A DNA stretch of 64,000 nt from DATAZK01 sp965199805 (GTDB lineage: Bacteria > Actinomycetota > Actinomycetes > Frankiales > Frankiaceae), in contig CBDATO010000001.1 of the NCBI GenBank assembly GCA_965199805.1, forward strand, positions 62,001-126,000, read 5' to 3'. The notes beneath the pieces were generated by a model that made no database searches, was not told the DNA's origin, and saw only the letters and a list, made by a program, of their open reading frames with translations. This document shows, one piece after another, positions 8,224 through 20,776 of this stretch (its first letter is position 1; each line of letters begins with the position of its first letter). The position numbers and the translations under genes were made by a program.

Positions 8224-9765
8224 TCAGTGCGCGGCCACCGGCACCGGGGTCGGGGCGGCTTCGCCCTTGGCCATCGCGGCCATCATCTCCTCGTGGTGGT
8301 CGGCCAGCCGGCGCTGGTGCACGTGCTTGCCCGGCATGATCACGAGGGTGGCCACCGCGCCGAGGCCGAGCAGGACGGCCGCGACGATGAAGGCGATCGT
8401 GTAACCGTGCGTCGCGGCCGCGGCAGCCAGCCCCGGCGACGCGTCGTGCGACGTCACGTAGGTGGCGGTGGCGCTCGCCGCGACGGTGGACAGCACAGCG
8501 GTGCCGACCGAGCCACCGACCTGCTGCATGGTGTTGACCATCGCCGAGGCGATGCCGGCGTCGTGGAACGCGACCCGGCTGGTCGCCGTGTTGATGGCCG
8601 GCGCGATGATCTGGCCGAAGCCGAGACCGAGGATGATCAGCGCCGGGAGCACCAGACCGGGGTAGCTGCTGGACGGCGTCAGCTGCGACAGCATGATCAT
8701 CGAGACGGCACCGAAGATCATGCCGCTCGTGATGAGCACCCGCGGGCCGACCCGCTGCAGCAGCACGATGGTCGACGTGTTCGACGCCGTGACGATGCCG
8801 GCCATCATCGGCAGGAAGGCGAGCCCGGAGCTGACGGGGCTGAAGCCCTTGACCTGCTGCAGGTAGTACGTCACGAACAGGAAGACGCCGAAGATGGCGA
8901 TACCGGCGACGGCCACCGAGAGGTAGGCACCCCCGCGGGCCGGGTCGGTGATGATCCGCAGCGGCAGCAGCGGGTTCGGGAGCCGGGTCTGCGACCAGAG
9001 GAAGACGGCGACGAGGACGATTCCGACGGCGAGCGACGCGACGGTGATGCTGTCGGTCCACCCGGCGGTCTCGGCGTGGGCGAAGCCGTACACGATGCCG
9101 AACAGGCCGACGGCGGCGAGCAGCGTGCCGACGACGTCCAGCTTCGGCCGGGTGGCCGGGCGGGCGTTCTGCATGAGCTTCAGGCCACCGAAGCCGGCGA
9201 CCGCCGCGAACGCCAGGTTGACGTAGAGGCACCAGCGCCACGACAGGTACTCGGTCAGCACACCGCCGAGCACCAGGCCCACGGCGCCGCCGCCACCGGC
9301 CACGGAGCCGAAGATGCCGAAGGCCTTGGCCCGGTCCTTCGGGTTGGTGAAGGTGTTGACCAGCGTCGACAGGGCGGCCGGGGCCAGGACGGCGCCGAAG
9401 ACACCTTGAAGGGCGCGGGCGAAGACGAGCATCCCGAACGACGTGGCCGCACCACCGATGGCGGATGCCACGGCGAAGCCGACCATGCCGCCGAGGAAGG
9501 CCCACTTGCGGCCGAACATGTCACCGATGCGCCCGCCGAGCAGCAGCAGGCTGCCGAACGCAAGGGCGTACGAGGTGATCACCCACTGGCGTCCCGCGTC
9601 ACTGAAGTGAAGCGCCTGCTGGGCCGACGGCAGCGCGATGTTCACGATGGTGGCGTCGAGCACCACCATCAGCTGGGCGACCGAGACGATGACCAGGATC
9701 AGCCAGCGGTGGTCCTTCTTCTGGTCCGCCGGCGAGGCGCCGGTCAGATCGATGGTTGATGCCAT
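8224..9765 (-). CDS. DHA2 (EmrB/QacA) family MFS drug/proton exporter
   Basis: A 513-residue inner-membrane antiporter with about 14 hydrophobic segments, the DHA2 signature length. Helix 1 carries LDATIVNIALPS, the canonical DHA2 motif; motif A is GGRIGDMFGRKW; SWRWCLYVNLAF is the conserved extracytoplasmic motif. AAGGA upstream supports the ATG at 9765. It follows the MarR-family gene (stop at 9869) after a 103-base leader holding three 15-bp repeats. By analogy with other MarR/EmrB pairs it should export a toxic lipophilic compound; the substrate is unknown. Confidence 0.9.
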   Translation of the reverse strand: MASTIDLTGASPADQKKDHRWLILVIVSVAQLMVVLDATIVNIALPSAQQALHFSDAGRQWVITSYALAFGSLLLLGGRIGDMFGRKWAFLGGMVGFAVASAIGGAATSFGMLVFARALQGVFGAVLAPAALSTLVNTFTNPKDRAKAFGIFGSVAGGGGAVGLVLGGVLTEYLSWRWCLYVNLAFAAVAGFGGLKLMQNARPATRPKLDVVGTLLAAVGLFGIVYGFAHAETAGWTDSITVASLAVGIVLVAVFLWSQTRLPNPLLPLRIITDPARGGAYLSVAVAGIAIFGVFLFVTYYLQQVKGFSPVSSGLAFLPMMAGIVTASNTSTIVLLQRVGPRVLITSGMIFGAVSMIMLSQLTPSSSYPGLVLPALIILGLGFGQIIAPAINTATSRVAFHDAGIASAMVNTMQQVGGSVGTAVLSTVAASATATYVTSHDASPGLAAAAATHGYTIAFIVAAVLLGLGAVATLVIMPGKHVHQRRLADHHEEMMAAMAKGEAAPTPVPVAAH

Positions 9766-9778
9766 GGTTGTCCTTGCC

Positions 9779-9823
9779 TGACGAGATGCTGTGTGACGAG
9801 ATGCTGTGTGACGAGATGCGGTG
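9779..9823. repeat. Three tandem 15-bp repeats in the exporter leader
   Basis: TGACGAGATGCTGTG occurs at 9779-9793 and 9794-9808, and with one change at 9809-9823. The array is 14 bases upstream of the exporter start and 46 bases beyond the MarR stop, in the transcribed leader if the two genes are co-transcribed. Confidence 0.9.
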
Positions 9824-9868
9824 TGAGACGTGCGGGTCGGTGGCGACCGATCGGGTGGTGGCAGGGGA

Positions 9869-10453
9869 TCAAGCGGGCACCGCGGCGGGCGGGCCGGTCG
9901 CCTGGGTGCGACCGCGGGGGCAGGTCATCACGGCCGAGTCGATGAGACGGACGATGCGTACGAGCTCGGCCTGGTCGTCGACGCTCAACGTGCCGAAGAC
10001 GTGCGCGACGAGCTCCGCCTTGACGGCCATGGAGACCCCCACGGCGGCCTCGCCGGACGGGGTGATGCGCACGAGCTTGGCCCGGCGGTCGGAGGGGTCG
10101 TCGGTGCGCTCGGCGAGCCCGTCACGCTCGAGCCCGTCGACCATGTCGGTGATCGAGCGCGGCGCGAAGCCGAAGCAGGTGGCCAGCGCCTGCTGACGCA
10201 TCGGGCCCTCCTCCAGCAGCTGGTGGAGCACCTTGGTGCGGGCGAGCGAGAGCCCGGCGGTCTGCATCAGCTCGTCGACGACGCGCTTGAGCTGCAGGTG
10301 CGATGCCACATACAGGTCGGCGACCACCGCGGGCGTGAGCTCGGCCGTCGTCAGGTCGACGGGGGCCCCGATCGGGCAGTGAGCACCCGCAACTTGAGAC
10401 GCTTCATCGTGAGGCACCTCATCATGTTGCGCCTCGACATCCGGATATGCCAA
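9869..10453 (-). CDS. MarR-family transcriptional regulator
   Basis: A winged-helix regulator of up to 194 residues. The MarR domain runs from about residue 45: recognition segment MRQQALATCFGFAPRSITD, wing LERTDDPSDRRAKLVRIT, then dimerisation helices. The annotated start is TTG (10453), but GTG at 10417 is equally plausible because the first ~12 residues match no MarR core and no Shine-Dalgarno precedes the TTG. It is directly upstream of and co-oriented with the DHA2 exporter, the usual arrangement of a ligand-released repressor of an efflux pump. The CynX-type permease ends 21 bases upstream. Confidence 0.85.
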   Translation of the reverse strand: MAYPDVEAQHDEVPHDEASQVAGAHCPIGAPVDLTTAELTPAVVADLYVASHLQLKRVVDELMQTAGLSLARTKVLHQLLEEGPMRQQALATCFGFAPRSITDMVDGLERDGLAERTDDPSDRRAKLVRITPSGEAAVGVSMAVKAELVAHVFGTLSVDDQAELVRIVRLIDSAVMTCPRGRTQATGPPAAVPA

Positions 10454-10474
10454 GGAGTTTTCGGGTGACGCCGG

Positions 10475-11734
10475 TTACAGCGGGTCGGGCGGGGGCGTGA
10501 CGGCCACCGGACGTCCCCGGTCGACGGACAGGCCGACCACCGCGCTTAAGGCCGCTGCCACCAGCAGCAGCACCAGGGGCGGGGTCCAACTGCCGGTGGC
10601 GCTGTGCAGCAGTCCCACCGCGAGCGGCCCGAGGGCGGCGACCAGGTAGCCGACGGTCTGCGCCATGCCCGACAGGCCCGCGGCCGCCGAGCGGTCGGCC
10701 GACCGGATCACGATGACCGTCAGAGCCAGCGACAGCGTCGAGCCCTGCCCCACCCCGACCAGGACCATCCAGACCACCGCCGCGCTGCCGGGCGCCCAGA
10801 TCAGGCCGGCGAGTCCGGCGGCCCAGCAGACCGCCGCGAGCACCGCCGCCGGTCCGGCCCGGCGGGAGCGCTCCGCGAGGACCGGCACCAGCATCGACGC
10901 GGGCAACCCGCACACCAGGGCCAGTGAGAGCAGGCCCCCCGCACTCGCCTCGCTGAGCCCGGCCGCCCGCAGCACATCGGGTGCCCAGGAGATGAAGGCG
11001 TAGAAGAGGAAGGACTGCACGCCCATGTACGCGGTGACGCGCCAGGCGAGCGTCGACCGCCACGGCGACGCGGAGCGCGTGGCAGCAGCACCGGGTACGG
11101 CAGCGCCGGATGCGCGCGACACCCGGGCCCACACCAGCCCGGCGAGCAGCGCCGGCACCGCCCAGATCGCGAGGGCCGCCCGCCACCCCGACCCCGAGTC
11201 GGACGCGCCCACTCCCCCGGCGAATGCGTGCGAGAGCGGCACCGTGAGGCCGGCGGCGAGCGCGGCGCCGGCGGTGAGCGTCGTGCTGTACAGCCCCATG
11301 ATCCGGCCCGGTCGCGGGAAGTCGCGCTTCACCACCGCGGGGGTCAGCACGTTGAGCAGCGCGATGGCGAGGCCGGCGACGACGGTGCCGGCGTAGAGGC
11401 TCGCGATGCCCGGCACCAGCCGCAGCAGGATCCCGCCGGCCAGCAGCAGGACGGCGGCGAGCAGCACGCGCTCGTCGCCGAAGCGCCGGCCGGCGCGCGG
11501 GGCCAGTGGGGCGAAGACGCCCATGCAGAGCACCGGGAGCATGGTCAGCACCCCGGCGCCGACGCTCGAGATGCGTTGCGTACGCCGGATCGCGTCCAGC
11601 ACCGGCGGCACGCTCGAGATCGACAGCCGCAGGTTCATCGCCAGCAGCAGCAGTGCCCCGCCGAGCAGCAGCGGCCGCACCGGGCCGGTGGTCCGCTCGG
11701 GGATAGTCGAGCGGGATGCGACCGCCGGACCCAT
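10475..11734 (-). CDS. MFS permease, CynX/NimT (cyanate/nitroimidazole) family
   Basis: A 12-helix MFS permease of about 419 residues. The N-terminal segment LLAMNLRLSISSVPPVLDAI matches the CynX family pattern of an early R followed by a double proline before the second helix. Family members transport cyanate, 2-nitroimidazole or other small anions; the substrate here is unknown. An upstream in-frame start at 11803 exists, but TACCGT lies exactly 7 bases before the ATG at 11734, favouring a leaderless start there. It is divergent from metH and upstream of the MarR/exporter pair on the same strand. Confidence 0.8.
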   Translation of the reverse strand: MGPAVASRSTIPERTTGPVRPLLLGGALLLLAMNLRLSISSVPPVLDAIRRTQRISSVGAGVLTMLPVLCMGVFAPLAPRAGRRFGDERVLLAAVLLLAGGILLRLVPGIASLYAGTVVAGLAIALLNVLTPAVVKRDFPRPGRIMGLYSTTLTAGAALAAGLTVPLSHAFAGGVGASDSGSGWRAALAIWAVPALLAGLVWARVSRASGAAVPGAAATRSASPWRSTLAWRVTAYMGVQSFLFYAFISWAPDVLRAAGLSEASAGGLLSLALVCGLPASMLVPVLAERSRRAGPAAVLAAVCWAAGLAGLIWAPGSAAVVWMVLVGVGQGSTLSLALTVIVIRSADRSAAAGLSGMAQTVGYLVAALGPLAVGLLHSATGSWTPPLVLLLVAAALSAVVGLSVDRGRPVAVTPPPDPL

Positions 11735-11741
11735 GGCCCTC

Positions 11742-11747
11742 ACGGTA
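11742..11747 (-). promoter_or_regulatory. -10 hexamer TACCGT of the CynX-type gene
   Basis: TACCGT on the minus strand ends 7 bases before the ATG at 11734, which decides between this start and the longer one at 11803. No -35 match is evident. Confidence 0.4.
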
Positions 11748-11849
11748 GGGGACGCCGGACCGGCCGGGGCGGACGCGATCAGCTCGTGCGCCACATATTC
11801 CACGGGTAACGACGCTCATTAATGCCCTGGGTCGAGTACATGGCGCGGG

Positions 11850-11855
11850 TAGCCT
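11850..11855 (+). promoter_or_regulatory. -10 hexamer TAGCCT of metH
   Basis: TAGCCT ends 6 bases before the GTG at 11862, the spacing of leaderless actinobacterial genes. The -35 region is weak. No cobalamin riboswitch can fit between this promoter and the start codon. Confidence 0.45.
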
Positions 11856-11861
11856 CGATGG

Positions 11862-15581
<3,720 letters not shown>

Positions 15582-15591
15582 GGAGCCGCCT

Positions 15592-15861
15592 GTGCCACCC
15601 GAGCGCCGACGCCGACGGCACCTGACCGGCCTCGACGGGTTGTCGTCGCAGATCGGCGCCGAGCCGGCCCTGAGTGCGCTCACGCTTCGGCTGGTGCTGG
15701 CGTCGTTCGGCTTCCTGGTGTGCCTGATCGGCGCCGTCGTGGCCCTCGCGCTCGGGGTGGTCGGCTTCGCCGTCATCCTGTTCGTCCTGGCGGCGGTCGG
15801 ACTCGTCGACGCGGTCATCGTGATCGCCCGACGCCGGCACGGCACCGCGCCGATCATCTGA
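15592..15861 (+). CDS. Small two-helix membrane protein, DUF6343-like
   Basis: An 89-residue protein with a basic N-terminus (RRRRRHLTG), a GAEPALSALTLRL segment and two hydrophobic helices (about 30-52 and 55-78), ending in a basic tail. The pattern resembles small actinobacterial DUF6343 proteins; that match is from memory. GAGGAG, 7 bases before the GTG start, overlaps the metH stop, so it is translationally coupled to metH. Function unknown. Confidence 0.7.
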   Translation: MPPERRRRRHLTGLDGLSSQIGAEPALSALTLRLVLASFGFLVCLIGAVVALALGVVGFAVILFVLAAVGLVDAVIVIARRRHGTAPII

Positions 15862-15928
15862 GGTCGCCCCTTAGACCTTTAGGTCAAGACACGCCGACGT
15901 ACGTGACCGTTTCCGCCAGCCACCGACC

Positions 15929-15934
15929 TAGGCT
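15929..15934 (+). promoter_or_regulatory. -10 hexamer TAGGCT of the UvrD-type helicase gene
   Basis: TAGGCT ends 7 bases before the GTG at 15942, giving a leaderless start and deciding against longer in-frame reading upstream. A short inverted repeat GACCT-tt-AGGTC lies 43 bases further upstream at 15874-15885. Confidence 0.45.
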
Positions 15935-15941
15935 CGACCGT

Positions 15942-17999
15942 GTGTTCGAAACACGTATCTCGGAAACGCAGTGGGACGCTGGCCTGGACGACGCGCAACT
16001 GGCGGCGGTGACGCACGGCGAATCGCCGTTGGTGATCGTGGCCGGTGCGGGTACGGGCAAGACCCGCACGCTGACCAGCCGCGTCGCCCACCTGCTCGAG
16101 CGCGGGGTACGGCCGGAGCGCATCCTGCTGCTCACCTTCACCCGGCGCGCCGCCGACGACATGCTGTCGCGCGCCGCACTGCTGTGCCCGGAGCGCGATG
16201 CCGCTCGCCGCGTCTGGGGCGGCACGTTCCACGCCGTCGCCCACCGGCTGATCAGCGAGCACGCGGCTGCGCTCGGCCTGAGCGAGCTGTCGGTGCTCGA
16301 CCCTTCCGACGTCATCGACCTGCTCGACATGCTTCGCGACGATCACGCGTTGACCGCCGACACGACCGCACTCGAGGGCGCTCGGGTGCCGCGGGCCGGC
16401 ACGCTGGCCGACATCTGCTCGCGGGCGGTCAACACCGGGCGACCGGCGCGTGACGTCATCACCGCCGACTTCCCCTGGTGCGAGCCGCACGCCGACCAGA
16501 TCATGGCGCTGCTGAAGGACTTCACCGCACGTAAGCGGGCGCGCGGGCTCATGGACTTCGACGACCTGCTGCTGGCCTGGCGGGCGCTGCTCGGTCAGTC
16601 GGTGATCCGCGAGCGGCTGGTGCAGCGGTGGGACCACGTGCTGGTCGACGAGTACCAGGACATGAACCAGATCCAGGTCGACATCGTCCGCGAGCTCCGC
16701 GACGCCGGCCGGGGCCTGACGGTCGTCGGCGACGACGCGCAGGCGGTGTACGGCTTCCGCGGCGCCTCCAGCGGCCACCTGCTCGGGCTCGCCGCCGGCT
16801 ATCCGGACGCCACCGTGGTGCGGTTGGAGCGCAACTTCCGCTCCCGGCAGCCCGTGCTCGACCTGGCCAATGTCATACGCCCGAGCCGTAGCGAGGCCGA
16901 CCGGCTCGAGCTGCGTGCCGACCGCGACGCACCGGGCGGTCGTCCCCGGCTGGTGCGCTGCTACGACGCGCCGGAGGAGGCCCGGCTCATCGCCGACGCG
17001 CTGCTGCGCTCGGTGGAGGCGGGTGGACGGCTCCGCGACTCGGCGGTGCTCATGCGCACCGGGCACCACAGCGACCTGCTCGAGGTCGAGCTGACCGCGC
17101 GGCGGATCCCGTTCGTCAAGTTCGGCGGGCTGAAGTTCCTCGAGTCCGCCCACGTCAAGGACTTCCTGGCCACGCTGCGGCTCGTGCGCAACGTCCACGA
17201 CGAGGTCGCCTGGTTCCGCCTGCTGCGGATGCACGACGGGATCGGCCCCGCCAAGGCCCGGGCGCTGGTCGGGGAGCTCATGACCCGCGCCGATGCAGCC
17301 GAGCCCGAGCCGGCCGACCTGCTCGAGCTGGTGGCGGTGGCGCCCAGCCGGTCGCGTACCCAGTTGGACGTGACGCTGCGCGGCCTCGTCGCCGCGCGCG
17401 CCTCCGGCCCCGTCACCGATCAGGTCGCCGCGTGCGCCGGACTGCTGCAGCCGCTCGTACGCCGCCGCTACACCGACAGCGCACCCCGGCTCGCCGACGT
17501 CGAGCGGCTCGCGTCAGCGGCCGGAGCCGCGCCCGACCTCGAGGCCTTCGTCGCCCAGGTGACGCTCGACCCACCGGTGAGCACCGGCGACTACGCGAAG
17601 CCGCCGCATCTGGACGAGGACTACGTGACGCTGTCGACCGTGCACTCGGCCAAGGGTCTCGAGTGGCCGGCGGTGCATCTCATCCATGCCATCGACGGCG
17701 CCTTCCCGTCCGACATGGCACTCACCGACGACGCCGGGGTCGAGGAGGAGCAGCGGCTCTTCTACGTCGCGGTCACCCGCGCCCGTGACGAGCTGGCGAT
17801 CTACACGCCGCTGCGGCTCCCCCATCACCGCCGGGCCCGCGACGACCGGCACAGCTATGCGCCGGTCAGCCGCTTCCTCACGGACGAAGCGGTGGCCACG
17901 ATGCAGGTGGAGGAGGCCCCGCGGCCGGCGGCCGTCGTGTCACCGGCGGCGGGTCTGCCCCGCGTCACGCTGCCGTCGCTCGACGCCCTCTTCAGCTGA
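15942..17999 (+). CDS. UvrD/PcrA-type superfamily 1A DNA helicase
   Basis: A 685-residue ATP-dependent 3'-5' helicase. All SF1A motifs are present in order: Q motif (LDDAQLAAVTHGESP), I (AGAGTGKTRTL), II (LVDEYQDMNQ), III (VVGDDAQAVYGFRGA), IV (ERNFRSRQPVL), V (LSTVHSAKGLEW) and VI (LFYVAVTRARDEL). It is at the short end for the family and has no nuclease domain, so it is UvrD-like rather than AddA or RecB. GTG at 15942 is 7 bases downstream of TAGGCT. It may act in repair or in removing proteins from DNA. Its stop overlaps that of the convergent SnoaL-like gene by 8 bases. Confidence 0.92.
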   Translation: MFETRISETQWDAGLDDAQLAAVTHGESPLVIVAGAGTGKTRTLTSRVAHLLERGVRPERILLLTFTRRAADDMLSRAALLCPERDAARRVWGGTFHAVAHRLISEHAAALGLSELSVLDPSDVIDLLDMLRDDHALTADTTALEGARVPRAGTLADICSRAVNTGRPARDVITADFPWCEPHADQIMALLKDFTARKRARGLMDFDDLLLAWRALLGQSVIRERLVQRWDHVLVDEYQDMNQIQVDIVRELRDAGRGLTVVGDDAQAVYGFRGASSGHLLGLAAGYPDATVVRLERNFRSRQPVLDLANVIRPSRSEADRLELRADRDAPGGRPRLVRCYDAPEEARLIADALLRSVEAGGRLRDSAVLMRTGHHSDLLEVELTARRIPFVKFGGLKFLESAHVKDFLATLRLVRNVHDEVAWFRLLRMHDGIGPAKARALVGELMTRADAAEPEPADLLELVAVAPSRSRTQLDVTLRGLVAARASGPVTDQVAACAGLLQPLVRRRYTDSAPRLADVERLASAAGAAPDLEAFVAQVTLDPPVSTGDYAKPPHLDEDYVTLSTVHSAKGLEWPAVHLIHAIDGAFPSDMALTDDAGVEEEQRLFYVAVTRARDELAIYTPLRLPHHRRARDDRHSYAPVSRFLTDEAVATMQVEEAPRPAAVVSPAAGLPRVTLPSLDALFS

Positions 18000-18360
18000 C
18001 GGGCACCAACACCGTGTAGAGCCGGACGATCCGGCCGTCCTTCACCTGCGCCATGTCGATGCCGCGTACGACCGGCTCCCCGCCCTCCGGGCCGAAACGC
18101 CACGCCGCATGACCGAGGTCGTCGCTCACGAGCACGGGACCGTCGGCCGCGAAAACGAAGCCGGGCGCCTGGTCCAGCAGACCCTGCGCCTTCGCGTCCA
18201 GCGCGTCGACGCCCGTGACCGTCTCCTCGGGGTCGGAGAAGACCACCGCCGGGTCGTACAGCCGATCGATGACGGCACGGCGCCGCTGCGGATCCCGCTC
18301 GTTGAACACCTCGAACAGCTGGGTGCGCATCAGATCGGCTATCGCCGTGCCGCCCGCCAA
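17992..18360 (-). CDS. SnoaL-like (NTF2-fold) protein
   Basis: A 122-residue cone-shaped NTF2-fold protein. The pattern LMRTQLFEVFNERDPQRR, then LYDPAVVFSDPEETVTG and a closing IDMAQVKDGRIVRLYTVL is typical of SnoaL-like ketosteroid-isomerase relatives, which bind or isomerise small hydrophobic molecules. The start is uncertain: TTG at 18360 lies 2 bases after the msrA stop and keeps the whole first helix, whereas ATG at 18330 would cut into it. It is probably co-transcribed with and translationally coupled to msrA. Substrate unknown. Confidence 0.7.
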   Translation of the reverse strand: MAGGTAIADLMRTQLFEVFNERDPQRRRAVIDRLYDPAVVFSDPEETVTGVDALDAKAQGLLDQAPGFVFAADGPVLVSDDLGHAAWRFGPEGGEPVVRGIDMAQVKDGRIVRLYTVLVPVS

Positions 18361-18362
18361 TG

Positions 18363-18878
18363 TCAGCTCGCGACCGTGTCGCGCTTCGGCAGCTTCCAGC
18401 CCGGACGCACGTAGTGGCACGTGTAGCCGAACGGGATGCGCTGCAGGTAGTCCTGGTGCTCCGGCTCGGCCTCCCAGAACGGGCCCGCGGCGACGACCTC
18501 GGTGACGACCTTGCCCGGCCACAGGCCGGAGGCGTCGACGTCGGCGATGGTGTCCTCGGCGACGCGCTTCTGCTCGTCGTTCGTGTAGAAGATCGCTGAG
18601 CGGTAGCTGGCGCCGACGTCGTTGCCCTGGCGGTTCCTCGTCGACGGGTCGTGGATCTGGAAGAAGAACTCCAGCAGGTCACGGAACGAGGTCTGCTCGT
18701 CGTCGAAGACGATCTCGAGGGCCTCGGCATGGTTGCCGTGGTTGCGGTAGGTCGCGTTGGCGAGGTTGTCGTCACCGGTGTAGCCCACGCGGGTGGACAG
18801 GACGCCGGGGAGCTTGCGGACGAGCTCCTGCACACCCCAGAAGCAACCGCCGGCGAGAACAGCTGTCTCAGTACTCAT
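18363..18878 (-). CDS. msrA: Peptide methionine (S)-S-oxide reductase MsrA
   Basis: MsrA repairs oxidised methionine (S-epimer of the sulfoxide) using thioredoxin. The protein has 171 residues, normal for the family. The catalytic motif GCFWG is near the N-terminus with the nucleophilic Cys12. VGYTG, NHGNHAEALEIVFD, FFFQIHDPST and GASYRSAIFY are all family signatures. The ATG at 18878 has GGGAGG 8 bases upstream; a longer in-frame N-terminus to 18968 is unsupported. It is followed by the SnoaL-like gene. Confidence 0.96.
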   Translation of the reverse strand: MSTETAVLAGGCFWGVQELVRKLPGVLSTRVGYTGDDNLANATYRNHGNHAEALEIVFDDEQTSFRDLLEFFFQIHDPSTRNRQGNDVGASYRSAIFYTNDEQKRVAEDTIADVDASGLWPGKVVTEVVAAGPFWEAEPEHQDYLQRIPFGYTCHYVRPGWKLPKRDTVAS

Positions 18879-18939
18879 GGCTCGAGCCTCCCAGATTTCG
18901 AGAAAGACGGACCGGGCGCCCGTCAGCCAGCAGAAGCGG

Positions 18940-20397
18940 TCACGTGACGGGCTCCGCCAGCACCCCACCGGTGTGGTCGCTGATGGACTCCCGCAACGCC
19001 CGCTCTGGTGTACGCAACGCGATCAGCAGCGCGAACACTCCCACGACGGCCGCGGCCATGAAGACCGGCGTCAGCGCGTCCGCGTACGCACTCGGCGTAC
19101 GCGCCGCATCGCCGAGCCGGCTGTTGATCAGACCGCCGAAGATGGGCACGCCGATGGTCGAGCCGAGCATGCGGAAGAGCAGTCCGGTGCTGGTCGCGGC
19201 GCCGAGATCGGTCGAGCCGGCGGCGTTCTGCACGGCCAGGAGCGACGGCTGCATCATGCAGCCGGCGCCGAAGCCGACCAGGAGCACGAAGCCCGCGACG
19301 AGCACGGTCGCGGTCTGCTCAGTCAGCGTGGACAACAGCGCATGACCGGCCAGGGCGAAGACCGCCCCGATGATCGGCCACGCCTTGATCCGCCCGCTGC
19401 GCTCGACGAGCCGGCCGGAGAGCATGGTGCCGAACGCCGCCCCGAACATGACCGGGATGAGCACGACCCCCGACGCCGTGGGGCTGAGGCCGTGCACCTC
19501 CTGCATGTACAGCGGCACGAAGAAGATCCCGCAGAACAGCAGCATCCCGCTGGTGAAGTTGATCCCGACGTTGCCCCGGATCACCGGGTCGCGGAACAGC
19601 CGTAGGGGCACGACCGGCTCCGGGGCACGCTTCTCCCAGAGCAGGAACGCCACCAGCGAGCCGACGATGAGCACGACGAGCCCGATCGCGGTCGCCGAGG
19701 CCCAGCCGAAGTCGGTGCCGCCGAGGCTCGCCAGCACGATGAAGGCGCCGAGCAGCACCATGCTCAGCAGCGCCCCGACCCAGTCCAGCCGATGCCGCTT
19801 CCGGACGTAAGGGACCTTGAGGTTGACGGTGATCAGCGCGATGGCGATGAGGCCGAGCGGCAGGTTGATGAAGAACGCCCACCGCCAGCTGAGATGGTCG
19901 ACGAAAAGGCCACCGACGACCGGCCCGATGACGCTCGCCACGGCGAAGGCCGCGCCCTGGTAGCCCATGTAGCGGCCGAGCTGGCGCACCGGGATGATGT
20001 CGGCGGTCGCGGCCATGGCGGCGACGCCGAGCCCACCGCTGCCGAGCCCCTGCACGAAGCGGGCCGCGAGCAGCTCGTTCATGCTCTGCGCGGCGCCGCA
20101 CGCCATGGACCCGACGATGAAGAGCACCACCGAGAACATCAGCACGCGCTTGCGCCCGAGCTGGTCGCCCAGCTTGCCGTACAGCGGCATCACGACGACC
20201 TGGGCCAGCAGGTACGACGTCGCGATCCAGGTGACGCGGGAGAAACCGCCGACGTCGTCGGTGATGGCCGGTGCGGCGGTGGCGACGATCGTGCCGTCGA
20301 GCGACGACATGACCATCGCGAACTGAAGCCCGATGAACGCGATCAACGTCTGCCGCGGGATGCGCGGCTCGTCGACCGTGCCCGCAGGCTTCGACAC
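18940..20397 (-). CDS. DHA2-family MFS exporter
   Basis: A 485-residue multidrug-type antiporter with about 14 hydrophobic segments. The first helix has SSLDGTIVATAAPAI, motif A is GKLGDQLGRKRV, and SWRWAFFINLPLG is the DHA2 signature. The GTG start at 20397 lies 17 bases after the EthD-gene stop and has no clear Shine-Dalgarno, so it may depend on coupling. It is the third gene of the operon quinone oxidoreductase, EthD protein, exporter, which suggests the exporter removes the substrate or product of the two redox-type proteins. It is the second DHA2 exporter in the window. Confidence 0.88.
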   Translation of the reverse strand: MSKPAGTVDEPRIPRQTLIAFIGLQFAMVMSSLDGTIVATAAPAITDDVGGFSRVTWIATSYLLAQVVVMPLYGKLGDQLGRKRVLMFSVVLFIVGSMACGAAQSMNELLAARFVQGLGSGGLGVAAMAATADIIPVRQLGRYMGYQGAAFAVASVIGPVVGGLFVDHLSWRWAFFINLPLGLIAIALITVNLKVPYVRKRHRLDWVGALLSMVLLGAFIVLASLGGTDFGWASATAIGLVVLIVGSLVAFLLWEKRAPEPVVPLRLFRDPVIRGNVGINFTSGMLLFCGIFFVPLYMQEVHGLSPTASGVVLIPVMFGAAFGTMLSGRLVERSGRIKAWPIIGAVFALAGHALLSTLTEQTATVLVAGFVLLVGFGAGCMMQPSLLAVQNAAGSTDLGAATSTGLLFRMLGSTIGVPIFGGLINSRLGDAARTPSAYADALTPVFMAAAVVGVFALLIALRTPERALRESISDHTGGVLAEPVT

Positions 20398-20414
20398 CTT
20401 GGAGGACGAGATGA

Positions 20415-20708
20415 TCAGCCGACGATCTCACTGATCTGCGTGACGGGCTGGATGGTCGTGTAGTTCGCCACGTCGGCCATCACGTCTGCGGTGCCCGCAG
20501 CACCGAGCGCGGCGCCCATCGTCTCCATGTCCGGGAAGACGAAGTGCACGGCCGCGACGTACGGGCCGCACACGCCCTTCTCGATCATGCTCGAGTTGTC
20601 CGGCAGGTCCCAGGTCCTGATGGCCAGCGGGACGTGGGTGTTGACGTAGTAGTCGTGGTCGAACTCGGCTCCCTCGGTCGCCGGGTAAAGCACGCTCATC
20701 TTGATCAT
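20415..20708 (-). CDS. EthD-family small protein
   Basis: A 97-residue dimeric alpha/beta-barrel protein. Its opening (MSVLYPATEGAEFDHDYYV, then HVPLAIRTW) is the EthD signature, named for a protein needed for P450-based ether degradation in Rhodococcus whose exact role is uncertain. GAGG lies 7 bases before the ATG at 20708. It sits between the quinone oxidoreductase and the DHA2 exporter and is probably co-transcribed with both. Confidence 0.85.
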   Translation of the reverse strand: MIKMSVLYPATEGAEFDHDYYVNTHVPLAIRTWDLPDNSSMIEKGVCGPYVAAVHFVFPDMETMGAALGAAGTADVMADVANYTTIQPVTQISEIVG

Positions 20709-20776
20709 GTCGGATCCTCAGCCGTGGACGGTCAACGTGTGTCCGCAGCCTAGAACCTCGGTCCGGCCGCCTTCGC

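Noticed and set aside
15874..15885. GACCT-tt-AGGTC as a terminator of the metH operon
   Set aside because: Arms of 5 bp are too short to be convincing.
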